Positions 11,169 to 20,379 of a DNA stretch of 64,000 bases are shown here, one piece after another. Below the pieces are notes generated by a model that ran no database searches, was not told the DNA's origin, and saw nothing but the letters and a program-made list of their open reading frames with translations. Each line of letters starts with the position of its first letter. Positions within the stretch are counted from its first letter, which is position 1. The position numbers and the translations under genes are program-made. Source of the stretch: Raphanus sativus (lineage: Eukaryota > Streptophyta > Magnoliopsida > Brassicales > Brassicaceae); NCBI RefSeq assembly GCF_000801105.2, contig NC_079514.1:19446293-19510292 (forward strand), given 5' to 3'.

Positions 11169-14012
11169 ATGGTAGGAGAAACACACAGCCAAAGTCAGAT
11201 GGCAAAGAAGAGCCAACATTTGACAGCTTTGCAAGAGGTTGAACAGATTGCTCAGTTGAGGAAAAGAAGAAAGGCACAAGGCCAACGTCCACAGCCAGGA
11301 GAAAGAAGATTTGGAGATGCACCAGAGGCTGTCTATGTCGAGCCCAAGCCACCAGATCCTACAAGGATCAATCAAACTCCAATCTCTAAAACCCACAACC
11401 ATCATGTTGTTAATTCTCGGTTTGAATATAACTCTCTTTCTGATAAAATTGAACTCTTTATATTTTCAGGAAAAAGAGGTTATCTTAGATGGGAGAGAAA
11501 CCTTGATGAATGGTTTCATTACAACAACATCATGAAGGAAGAGAGGCTAGCTTATGCCACTGATCTACTTAGAGAAGAAGCCTTCAAATGGTGGGTACAA
11601 GAAGAAGATGATGGGAGGTTTTACAAGGAGCCAACTATCAAAACGTGGAGAGATCTTAAGGAAGCCATGAGACATGAATTTGCACCAGAGTTTACAAGTT
11701 CTGAAATTAAGAAACTTTATCCAAGGAGGTATCCAACTCATGGTTCCAAAGAAGTTAGAAAAGTTGTTGCACAAGAGAGTAAGAGAGGCTGGTCTCAACA
11801 AGCCAACTTGCAACCAAACCAGGGGCACGCCATTGTCCAATGCCTAGACCAGAAAAGTGACATTCCAAAGGCTATGGAGAGTAGAAGTGTCAGCCAAAAC
11901 ACTTTGATCAGAACCAAAGCAAAACCATTGCTAGATACTATGCAAGTAAAGGCTAAGGTAAGTCCTATATTTGATAATTTGGTTTATGAATCTTCTCCCA
12001 CTGGTATGAGTCACTTGTCTTTGTCAAAGAATGTTAAGACAGGTCCTGAGGTCCAGCAAAATCCGAACTCCACATCCTTGTTTGAATCCAAAGTTCACAA
12101 AGAATTATTTCCAAGGAACAAGGAGATTTTAGACCTCAAAGAGGAGGACACATCAAGCCAAGGTAAGTCTTCTGATTTTAAAATTCTGAAAGATCAGACA
12201 TGTTTTAAATGTCATAAAATAGGACACCTTGCTGAAGCTTATCCCATTAAACATGTATTGAAAGAAACATCACTAGAAACTGAAACTGAAATTTTAAAAA
12301 TAAGTGATAGTTTTATTCAATCTGATTTGTTGCTTCCAAGTTCTTGTATAATGCACTTGTCTTTGTCAAAGGGTATTGTATCAGGGAATAAGGAGCAAGA
12401 ACTTAAAAGGGAAGATCTATTCTACCAGCATGGCATTGCTAAAGAGGAGGAAGCCATAAATGAGGCTGGAAGAAATGATTTGTTTCTTAAAGAAGCAAAA
12501 CCAGTAACCAAAGTATCAAACCAAGGTAAGTGTTTAACATCACCTTTAGATACAGGTTTAAATTTTTATATTCTTGGTACAGGGATACCAGATGAGAGCT
12601 CTATGCTTACTGAAGTGCCAAGGGCCGAGCCAGACCATGAGCTCAATCAAAATCCACACCACAAGTGGAAACCAAAATCTGAACAAATAATTGTTCAAGT
12701 GCCACAAGCTGAAGTAAATTTCACTATAGATCAGAAAGCTATTATTATTTCCATGATAAGATTAATGCACTTGTCTTGTCCAAGGGAAAGTGAAATAGGT
12801 ACAAGAGACCAAGGTGAGAACAAGCCAAACAAAGAAATAAAATTTCTTGCTGCCACAGCTGAAAGTAAGGTTCTTTGTTCTTTGTTTTCATCAGTTTATA
12901 AATTCCTTTACTTTGGTATAATACACTTGTCTTTGCCAAGATGTTTTGACCCAGGTATAAGCAAAGAAAAGGGCAATCCAATTCGTGATGTAGTCTTGCA
13001 AGAAGAAGCCTTAACCATGTGTTCAATAGATGTTGTCCTTAAAAGTGATGCTGAACTAGTACTATTCAAATTCAGCAAGGGAAGTTTCTCTGATCTTAAA
13101 ACATCTATGACACTTGATTATTCAGATATGACTCACTTGTCTTTGCCAGAGAGTTTTGATCCAGGAATAAGACCAGAAGATGATCATATCAACCTAAGTA
13201 AAAAAGTGCAAGAAAGACAGCCACCAATCCAAAGCTGTCCAAGGAAGAATTTAATTCTTCATCATGCTGATGCACCTATGGTAAAGTCTACCATATCACA
13301 TTCTGTTTATGAAACTCCTATATCAGATATAATTCATTTGGTCTTTGCCCAGAATGTTGAGAATTTTTCAGGTAGCAAAGAAGAAAGCTTTAAAGATATC
13401 CCACCGGATACTCTTTTATTGCTTGAAGAATCAGTCCCAAAGATGGTCAGAACCATCAGCTCCAAAAGTGTGGAGAACCATCAGCTTCAGAAGAGAAGAA
13501 ATGACAATGCCAAGGCCAGAGGCGTGATCATTTCCCATCTTTTCAAAGAAGAGCCACCAGATGCAAAATCCATTCCCAAACCGAAACAATATCAAGGTAA
13601 GACTTTGGAATCTCAAAAGAGAATGAAACCTGACTTTCTCTATTGTGGTGTATCAGGTTATCCAGTTTTGAGGTCAAAACCTTCACAAGGGGGAGGGAAT
13701 GATGCGGCCATCAAACCAATGGTTGAACCAGAAGTCAACCAAGCAGTCCAAACCGGCCACTTTGGAGGTACCAGCGACATAGGTCCAGTCCACGGCGTAT
13801 ATCTCGACAAACAAAAGGAGTTTTGGAGTGAAACAAATTTTAATGGACTCTACACTCAAGAAGGAGTCCAGCCCAATTGGAATTTCCAGAAAAGCTTACC
13901 GGACCAAGGAGTTATGGATTTTACAAACAGGAGGTTCTCCAGCCCATCCAGTTGCGAATATCAGACTTTAGAAGATGATTTCAGCCCAACCATGAAGCGG
14001 CCCTTTCCATAA
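11169..14012 (+). CDS. Gag-like polyprotein of the non-autonomous LTR element
   Basis: A 947-residue open frame starting at an ATG in good context. Around residues 90-190 is a Retrotrans_gag domain (SGKRGYLRWERNLDEWF, EAFKWWVQEE, WRDLKEAMRHEFAP). Near residue 345 is a zinc knuckle CFKCHKIGHLAEAY in which the last Cys of CX2CX4HX4C is Tyr. The middle third has about six spaced copies of a degenerate motif, (M/I)xHLSL(S/P)(K/R)xxxxxG, at irregular spacing. There is no protease or polymerase domain. The frame crosses the purine tract into the 3' LTR and stops at 14012. In the 5' LTR copy the stop codon is a sense Glu codon, so the original protein ended later inside the LTR (about 14444). Its role is presumed to be forming particles or selecting RNA. 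Confidence 0.85.
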   Translation: MVGETHSQSQMAKKSQHLTALQEVEQIAQLRKRRKAQGQRPQPGERRFGDAPEAVYVEPKPPDPTRINQTPISKTHNHHVVNSRFEYNSLSDKIELFIFSGKRGYLRWERNLDEWFHYNNIMKEERLAYATDLLREEAFKWWVQEEDDGRFYKEPTIKTWRDLKEAMRHEFAPEFTSSEIKKLYPRRYPTHGSKEVRKVVAQESKRGWSQQANLQPNQGHAIVQCLDQKSDIPKAMESRSVSQNTLIRTKAKPLLDTMQVKAKVSPIFDNLVYESSPTGMSHLSLSKNVKTGPEVQQNPNSTSLFESKVHKELFPRNKEILDLKEEDTSSQGKSSDFKILKDQTCFKCHKIGHLAEAYPIKHVLKETSLETETEILKISDSFIQSDLLLPSSCIMHLSLSKGIVSGNKEQELKREDLFYQHGIAKEEEAINEAGRNDLFLKEAKPVTKVSNQGKCLTSPLDTGLNFYILGTGIPDESSMLTEVPRAEPDHELNQNPHHKWKPKSEQIIVQVPQAEVNFTIDQKAIIISMIRLMHLSCPRESEIGTRDQGENKPNKEIKFLAATAESKVLCSLFSSVYKFLYFGIIHLSLPRCFDPGISKEKGNPIRDVVLQEEALTMCSIDVVLKSDAELVLFKFSKGSFSDLKTSMTLDYSDMTHLSLPESFDPGIRPEDDHINLSKKVQERQPPIQSCPRKNLILHHADAPMVKSTISHSVYETPISDIIHLVFAQNVENFSGSKEESFKDIPPDTLLLLEESVPKMVRTISSKSVENHQLQKRRNDNAKARGVIISHLFKEEPPDAKSIPKPKQYQGKTLESQKRMKPDFLYCGVSGYPVLRSKPSQGGGNDAAIKPMVEPEVNQAVQTGHFGGTSDIGPVHGVYLDKQKEFWSETNFNGLYTQEGVQPNWNFQKSLPDQGVMDFTNRRFSSPSSCEYQTLEDDFSPTMKRPFP

Positions 14013-15082
14013 TCAATCATGGGTTTCAAGAGGGAATTATTATCTCTCCAGAGAGTCCAGAATCAGGCGAATTGGTTCAGGGAATACCAAGATACAATCA
14101 ATTTCCCAAAACCGATCAAACCGACATTATTTTGGGAAAGTTGCCAACCAATTCAATTTGGTCCGACCCAAACCTTTCTATGGAAGCCAGGAGACACTCT
14201 AAACCAACCAGAAGACAAGGAAGACGTCCTTAGCTGCACCAGCACCCAGGAGATCAGGAGGATCATCACTTGCACCAACATTCCATATTTGGCAGCTTTG
14301 ACACCACAAGCCTTAAATGAGTTTCTTCTTGAAATCTTTCAAGACCAACGGCCATATTACTCATTAAGGACACTCAGAGACACATCAGGAAGACTTCAAG
14401 ATCATGGCCACGTCCAGAAGCTATCAAGATACAAGTCCTTATAAGTTTCCCATTTGGAAGAAGGCATAAATCAAGCTAAAAGAAGATTACATGGAACCAT
14501 CAAAGCCTTTGCTTCCAAGACTTTTATTTCAATTTTTATTTCTTTCCTTTTATCATTTTATGACTGTTAGAGTCTGTCTTGGTCGAGCCTATAAAGCTCT
14601 AGTCTTTGTTTCATTGTAAGGCACCCATCTTTGAAAGTAATATGAATTATTCAGTTTTCTAGTTTTCTTAAAACTATTGTTTGAAGTCTTTAGAGTTTGT
14701 GAGAAGCAGCTCCAGAGCACCTTGACTTATCAAGACTCCTTTCCATAGTGTCTTGTGGCGTCCTCAATCCACCCATCCTTCCATCCCATTCATTTGCCAA
14801 GCTTGAGAGAGTTACACAACCAGCAAGCAAAGCACCATCTCAATCTACTTCAATCATCAACTGATTAGGCTGAGAGTGATACACATCCAGCAGCCTAATT
14901 CCATCATATCCTTTGCTTATTTATCTTATTTAGTTCATCATAGAATCAGCATCTCATTCATATTTCATTTGTTTCTGTTTTGCTTTATAAAAACTATAAA
15001 AACTCATAAAAATCTATCTTTTTTGTTTTCAGGTTGAACCTCAGTTCATCAATTCATATGGTCTGATTTTCAGGTTGTATCA
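13700..15082 (+). repeat. 3' LTR of the gag-only element
   Basis: 1383 bp from TGATGCGGCC to TTGTATCA, uninterrupted, followed by target duplication CTATG. Its first 750 bp are coding: the gag-like frame enters, stops at 14012 and is open again in the same register from 14019 to 14444. Confidence 0.92.
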
Positions 15083-15555
15083 CTATGTAAATATTAAACT
15101 AATAAAATCAGTAGTACACATAGTTTGAATTGCAGTATTGACCGACCAAAAATCTCAAAAATAAATCAATGGTAATGTGATGACAAAAGCAAGACCCAAA
15201 GTCAATGGTAGGTCTACTTTTAAGTCCGCCCATACCATAACTTTCTCATCTTGTTTTCATTTTAGATCCTCATGATCCATAAGTGTCCACTTCCCGCGAC
15301 CACTGGTCGTCTCTTTCCTATATTACTTTCAATTTTTACTTGCAGTCTTTTTGGATCATATGCATATTTATAGATTTGCTAAACAGACTGAATAGTAACG
15401 TGCAGGTCAACAACGTGATAACAACTGCATATAAATATATAAATATATGTAGAGATTTTTATTAATATTCACGGTGGTGCGCAACGATCCATCATCATCA
15501 TTCGGAAATCACAATCTAGCTACTAATATTTAATCCGATAAAATATTATTCAATT

Positions 15556-15816
15556 TCCTCCGTTCTATTTTAAGTGGAGTTTTAGGACAAAGATTTTGTT
15601 CCATTTTAAATGATATTTTCAAATTTCTAGGTGAAAATTAAAAGTATTTTAATATTTTTAATTATTTATATCCTTTAGTATGATTGTTTGTTGGTTTTAA
15701 AATTATTTTAATCATTGTTGTTTTTAGACAAACGAAAAAAATAAAGTAAAAATTTGTAGTTTCTTAATTAAAGTGCAAAACCCTTAAAATCCACTTATTT
15801 TGGGACGGAGAAAGTA
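15556..15816. mobile_element. Stowaway-like MITE
   Basis: The left end CCTCCGTTCTATTTTAAGTG and the right end CCACTTATTTTGGGACGGAG are inverted copies, matching the CTCCGTYYYAAAATAAGTGG consensus of plant Stowaway (Tc1/mariner) MITEs. The expected TA duplication is clear only on the right. Confidence 0.65.
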
Positions 15817-15867
15817 TTATTTTAGAGTTGTGTTTCTAAGACAATATTTGGTTACCATGTTTATTAT

Positions 15868-16155
15868 AACTTGTTCCACTAATTTTCATTATAAATGTCA
15901 CTTTGATATTTTTCAGAGAATTTTTTTTTTGTCACGATTCAAGAAAATTAAAACAATTGTATAATAGATTAATATATTTTTATTTAATGTATAATTAGTT
16001 AAATAAAAATAATTTAAATAAAAATCTATTTCTTATTCAAAAGGGTGAAAAATAGATTTAATGTACAAATTATATTGAAATTATAAATGATATTTATTTT
16101 GAAACAAAATAAAAAATCTAAATTGACACTTATTATGAAATAGATGGAGTAGTAC
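15868..16155. mobile_element. Second, more diverged Stowaway-like MITE
   Basis: TTCATTATAAATGTCACTTT near the left end mirrors GACACTTATTATGAAATAGA near the right end, followed by TGGAGTAGTA. The AT-rich interior has no coding capacity. Ends are approximate. Confidence 0.5.
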
Positions 16156-16854
16156 ACATTGAATCAATTGGGCCTTAATAATACAACTAATTTATATTAA
16201 CCGATTACATAATAAAAGATAATTAGTTTTGTGGGACTAAGCCAAATTCGATTTGCATAGAGCGTTCGCAAATATCCTATTTTGTTGGTGGTTCAAAATT
16301 CGACATTCACGTATTTCTGGACGCAAATGCATTCAGCAACTCGATCAATTTAAACCCTACAAACGCAAAAGAATAACGATGTTTTCTCTTTTAGGAATCA
16401 CTTTCTGGGTAACAAAACTTTTCGAGCCATCTAATAGAAAAACTAAAAGCTCTAGTAATATTTTATAAGAAGCATTATTCCATAAGTATTGGTTGAGAAA
16501 AATGGTCGATTATATTATTTGATAATGGTTTAAAGCAGATTCTAGTACGAAGCTAAAATTCAACGCAAAGAAAATAAATGTTGACTTTGCAATATAGTGT
16601 AGCATCTCTGTCATGAAAATAGTGAACATATAGAGACACCAAAAGTATGTTCATATTCCTTCATTGGCAAAATGAGATTTGAGTTTTTCAAACTTAAAAA
16701 GTCCAATAAATTTCACGATACAACTCGTTTACTCTTTGACTTCTAAAATCCAAAAAACACGCCTATATTTCTCTCCTACCTCACCGACCAAACAATTAAA
16801 AAAAAGTGTGTAGAAAGAAACAAGAATATGAAAACAAAGTAGCAAAGTAGCCCG

Positions 16855-17997
16855 TTAGGGTTCAAAAGAAAGAGGCAATATGGAAGAACTTCTAGAACGT
16901 CTACTGCTTCCAAAAGAGAAGAAAGATCTCTTCACTCTGTTACTACTAAAATTACCGCTACTACCGCTACATTCTCCTCCTTCTCCGACCACTGGATTTT
17001 GATAGTTTTTTTGGAAAATCGCCTCTTGAACTGCCAAATATAGCTGTCTATCTGCAGACGAATCCATCGAGATCGATCTTCTGATGGGTTGAACACTACC
17101 AAACTGCTCATCTCTGTCTCTTCTGATGTCGACACATTCGTCTCCCATACTGGTGACTTTCTGAAGCTTTCTTCCTTTTCTCTGAAACCCTCCTCGATCA
17201 AGCTTCCTCTGAGACTGACTGATTGAATTTTGTTGGTTTTCAGTCAGTACGCAACCTGAATTCGACCTTTCTTGTACCACAAGTAACCTTGCGTTTCTTG
17301 AACTATCTCGGTCACTATTGGTACTATTACTGTTCCCTAGACCTAGCTCAATGACAACATACTCACTCTCGCCTCTAACCACGACTGCGTTATCTGGGGA
17401 AGTACTTGGAGCAGAAACGGGATCGGGAGGAAAACTTGCGTAGCAAGAAACCCTAGTTCTACACAAAGGGCAATTGGCATTGTTCTGAAGCCAAATATCG
17501 ATGCAGTCGATATGAAACAAATGACTACAGTTCGGGATAACCCTCAGCTTCTCCTCTTCTTGAAACTCATTCAAACAAACAGAGCACTCGTGAGAAGTAT
17601 TCTCTTCTCCTTCTGTAAAAACGCTGTCGTTTGGACCGTCTACATCTCTCCTCTTCTTGAATTTTAGAATAGGGATTGCTCTGATGACGGATTCGTCGAG
17701 ACCGCGGTTTATCCTTGGAGAGTAAAGCATGATAGGACCATGGTCGTTGCGTCGACGTCGGGATAAGGAGAATCTACCAAGAATGTCGATTCGATGCCAG
17801 TTCAGACAGCATTTAATCACGAAAACGTAGTAGCTTACAAGTAACAAAGTTGTGGCTAAGATTCCAATCACGGCGACGGCTATGATCGGAAAGTTCGTCC
17901 CCGTCGAGCTCCCACGGTGAAAAACGGGCATTGATGGTGGTGGAGGGGGAGGAAAGTTCAGATCTCGGAGGATGCTTCGATGAGTTGATAGATCCAT
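16855..17997 (-). CDS. ATL16: RING-H2 finger E3 ubiquitin ligase, ATL16-like
   Basis: Single-exon gene of 380 residues, typical for the intronless ATL family. Order: proline-rich N-terminus (PPPPPPS, 16-22); hydrophobic transmembrane helix about 36-61; the ATL GLD motif at 99-101; RING-H2 finger about 138-179 with CSVC, CSHLFHIDCID and CPLC supplying the Cys/His ligands and the typical WLQ tryptophan. The C-terminus contains SMGDECVDIR and RSISMDSSADRQLYLAVQEA, which match Arabidopsis ATL16 as remembered. ATL proteins are membrane-anchored ubiquitin ligases, often induced by defence or carbon/nitrogen signals; the target here is unknown. The assignment is backed by the nearby DUF2828 and TOPP-like genes, which accompany ATL16 in Arabidopsis. 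A TATAAAGA-like element lies on the minus strand near 18220. The gene looks intact. Confidence 0.9.
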   Translation of the reverse strand: MDLSTHRSILRDLNFPPPPPPSMPVFHRGSSTGTNFPIIAVAVIGILATTLLLVSYYVFVIKCCLNWHRIDILGRFSLSRRRRNDHGPIMLYSPRINRGLDESVIRAIPILKFKKRRDVDGPNDSVFTEGEENTSHECSVCLNEFQEEEKLRVIPNCSHLFHIDCIDIWLQNNANCPLCRTRVSCYASFPPDPVSAPSTSPDNAVVVRGESEYVVIELGLGNSNSTNSDRDSSRNARLLVVQERSNSGCVLTENQQNSISQSQRKLDRGGFQRKGRKLQKVTSMGDECVDIRRDRDEQFGSVQPIRRSISMDSSADRQLYLAVQEAIFQKNYQNPVVGEGGECSGSSGNFSSNRVKRSFFSFGSSRRSRSSSILPLSFEP

Positions 17998-18235
17998 TAA
18001 CTATATTAACAAGCTCATTCTCTAAAAGAGAAAGAAAATAATAGACTTTCAAGAACTTGAGAGTTTATTCAGAAATGTCTTGGTATGAAACGATTGATAG
18101 CTCAACAGAGGATGACAGAGAGATCAGCGAAGGAGAGAAAATGGAGAAGAGAGAGAGAGACAAAAGAAGAAGCAGAGATGGAGTAATATGAAAGTTCGGT
18201 GACATTTCTAAGTCTCTTTATAGTTATTCTAAGAC

Positions 18236-19040
18236 TTATTTTTATGTTCACCCCTAGAATGAACTAAAGGTTCACCAAACCAATAAGAATCACCCATTTC
18301 ACAATTGATATTTTTTTTAAAAAGGAAACAAAATATTATCAAGTTATATTATATTTTTAAAATAAAAAAATGTTAAAAACAAATAAAAATAATAATATAT
18401 GCAACAAAAAAAATTTAAAATATTTTATTCCGTCGTCAAAACACTAAACATTAAACTCTAAACTCTAAACTAAAAACATCAAACACTAAATCTTAAAAAT
18501 ACCAAACTTTTAATCCTAAAAAGAGATTAGGGATTAAGATTAAAGTTATAGTATTTTTAAGATTTATTGTTTTAGTGTTTAGTTTTTTTAGTTAAAATTT
18601 AGGATTATCCAAGTGTTTATGATTTACCTAAGGGTTTAGGGTTTAGAGTTTAGGGTTTAGTATTTCGATGATGGCATTAAAATATTTAATTTTTTTTGCA
18701 TATACTAGAATTTAGGGTTTAGAGTTTAAGATTATATAAGGGTTTAGCGTATACCCAAGGGTTTAGGTTATACTTAAGGGTTTAGGGTTTATGATTTAGG
18801 GTTTAGGGTTTATGATTTAGGGTTTAGAGTTTATTTTTTTCGATGATGTTAAAAATATATTTTTAAATCATTTTTTTTAACTACTATTATTTTTATTTGT
18901 TTTCATTTTATTTATTTTAAAAACATAATATAACTTGATAATATTTTGTTTCCTTTTTAAAAGATATTAATTGTGAAATGAGTGATTCCTATTGGTTGGG
19001 TGAACATTTAGGTTCACTCTAGGGGTAAACCCAAGAATAA
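18236..19040. mobile_element. Fold-back MITE with telomere-like core (copy 2)
   Basis: Inverted arms of over 200 bp: GTTCACCCCTAGAATGAAC on the left mirrors GTTCACTCTAGGGGTAAAC on the right, and GGAAACAAAATATTATCAAG mirrors CTTGATAATATTTTGTTTCC. The centre (about 18440-18840) has many AAACTCTAAA and GGGTTTAGGG telomere-like words. Layout matches the element at 7457-7954, with CCCAAGAATAA at its right end, so the two are members of one superfamily. It lies just upstream of the ATL16-like gene. Confidence 0.75.
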
Positions 19041-20367
19041 CTCTTATTTTAATCTGTTTTATTTCTTGATCGGTGGGGACTCGTTTGGTGCAAGAGTTCT
19101 CTTTTCTTTACTGATTGGTGTAAATTGAATATCAGTATTAAATATGATCAGTGGGAAAATTGAAAATTTGTTTGTTTGTTTGTTTATGTACAAGTGGTAG
19201 GGAACTTTTTATTTAGGGAGGAAACCTGACATATATTCACATTAATTCTAATTTATACAATACATTGTTTTCATTATTTTATTAATTATGATTATACAAT
19301 TTGTTCTACCTTTGGTTGTGACTAATCTGATTTGATCTTCTGATAGACAAAGTTACTAAGGCTTCCGGTGAGAAAATTAAATCAAGCATTGCAGATCTAG
19401 CGGATTAAGCAGATCGAGTAGAACAAAAGCGGATTAAGCAGGCTGAGTAGATCAAACGGATCTAGCGATCCAAATATATATTTGAATGATAAAAATAGAT
19501 AAAAAGCGCAGCAAACTACTGTACAAATTTAAAAAATAATTATATTACTATTTATTTTTATTAACTAAAATTAGTTCCTTTAAATATATAGATAGATATA
19601 AATACCATTAAGATATTCAGAATATAATAAAAACTAATTAAAAATATATTTATAACTATTTTTAGTTTTTAAATTGAAAATAATCTAACTTTGGATGATT
19701 TAAAATATTTTAATTTTCTGGTACAATAATTTAATATTTTGAAGTTTTAATATTAATTAACACATCACTTTTAAAAATATAATTGTAAAATTAAATTATA
19801 AGAGATCATTAAAATTATAACTATATAAAAATTATAAATCAATTTAAAAGTATAAAATGATTTTATAAAATTATAAAATATGTCATCTATTTTTTTATTT
19901 GTTTAAAGAGTGACCAAAAATTTAGAAAATGATTCTAGTTTAAATAATAAAACATGTATTAGTTGAATTTTAGGTCTTAGTTGACTTTATAGAACATATT
20001 AGTTTTATTAAATTTAAAATAAATAATATATAATATAAGGACTGCTCTTAAAACAATCCAATAACAAAGTAAAATTTGCTCCACTAGTGTAGCATCCGCT
20101 ATATTATAAACTTGTGTGTAAAGTGGTCGGACTGCTTTTTCCAAAAAGTTTTTATTGTTTGTTCTTGTTTTAAAAACCACAAACGGTTCGTTTCTCCAAT
20201 TCCTATTTAGAAGTAGTTCAATTATCTCCACTTGTAACAGTGTTGCTTAGTAATTTATATATGCATTTCTCTTTTTTTTTTAATAGTATATGTAAATCAT
20301 TTTAGTTATTACCATCTAGTCTTAGCTCTATTATGTAGATATGAGCATTATATTTTAGGTTACTATA
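19041..20367. other. AT-rich intergenic DNA
   Basis: No gene or clear repeat boundary. Around 19390-19470 there is a small patch of repeated GCGGATTAAGCAGATCGAGTA-like words, possibly a decayed tandem repeat. A minus-strand frame around 20000-20230 shows no domain. Confidence 0.4.
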
Positions 20368-20379
20368 ATCAAAATATTT

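Larger units (their letters stand above)
8132..15082 (+). mobile_element. Non-autonomous gag-only LTR retrotransposon (TR-GAG-like)
   Basis: Complete element with 5-bp duplication CTATG (8127-8131 and 15083-15087). The LTRs start TGATGCGGCC and end TGTATCA. The primer-binding site TGGTATCAGAGC (10433-10444), complementary to initiator Met tRNA, follows the 5' LTR; a purine tract ACAAGGGGGAGGGAA precedes the 3' LTR. Between them is one gag-like frame and no protease, reverse transcriptase, RNase H or integrase, so it must use enzymes from another element. The two LTRs differ at only about ten positions in 1383 bp, implying a young insertion. A Helitron has since landed in the 5' LTR. Confidence 0.92.
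15088..16854. other. Intergenic AT-rich region downstream of ATL16-like gene
   Basis: No gene is supported. It contains two Stowaway-like MITEs, described separately, and AT-rich sequence otherwise. Confidence 0.5.

Noticed and set aside
19977..20231. Minus-strand 84-codon frame
   Set aside because: AT-rich DNA, no domain or context supporting a gene.
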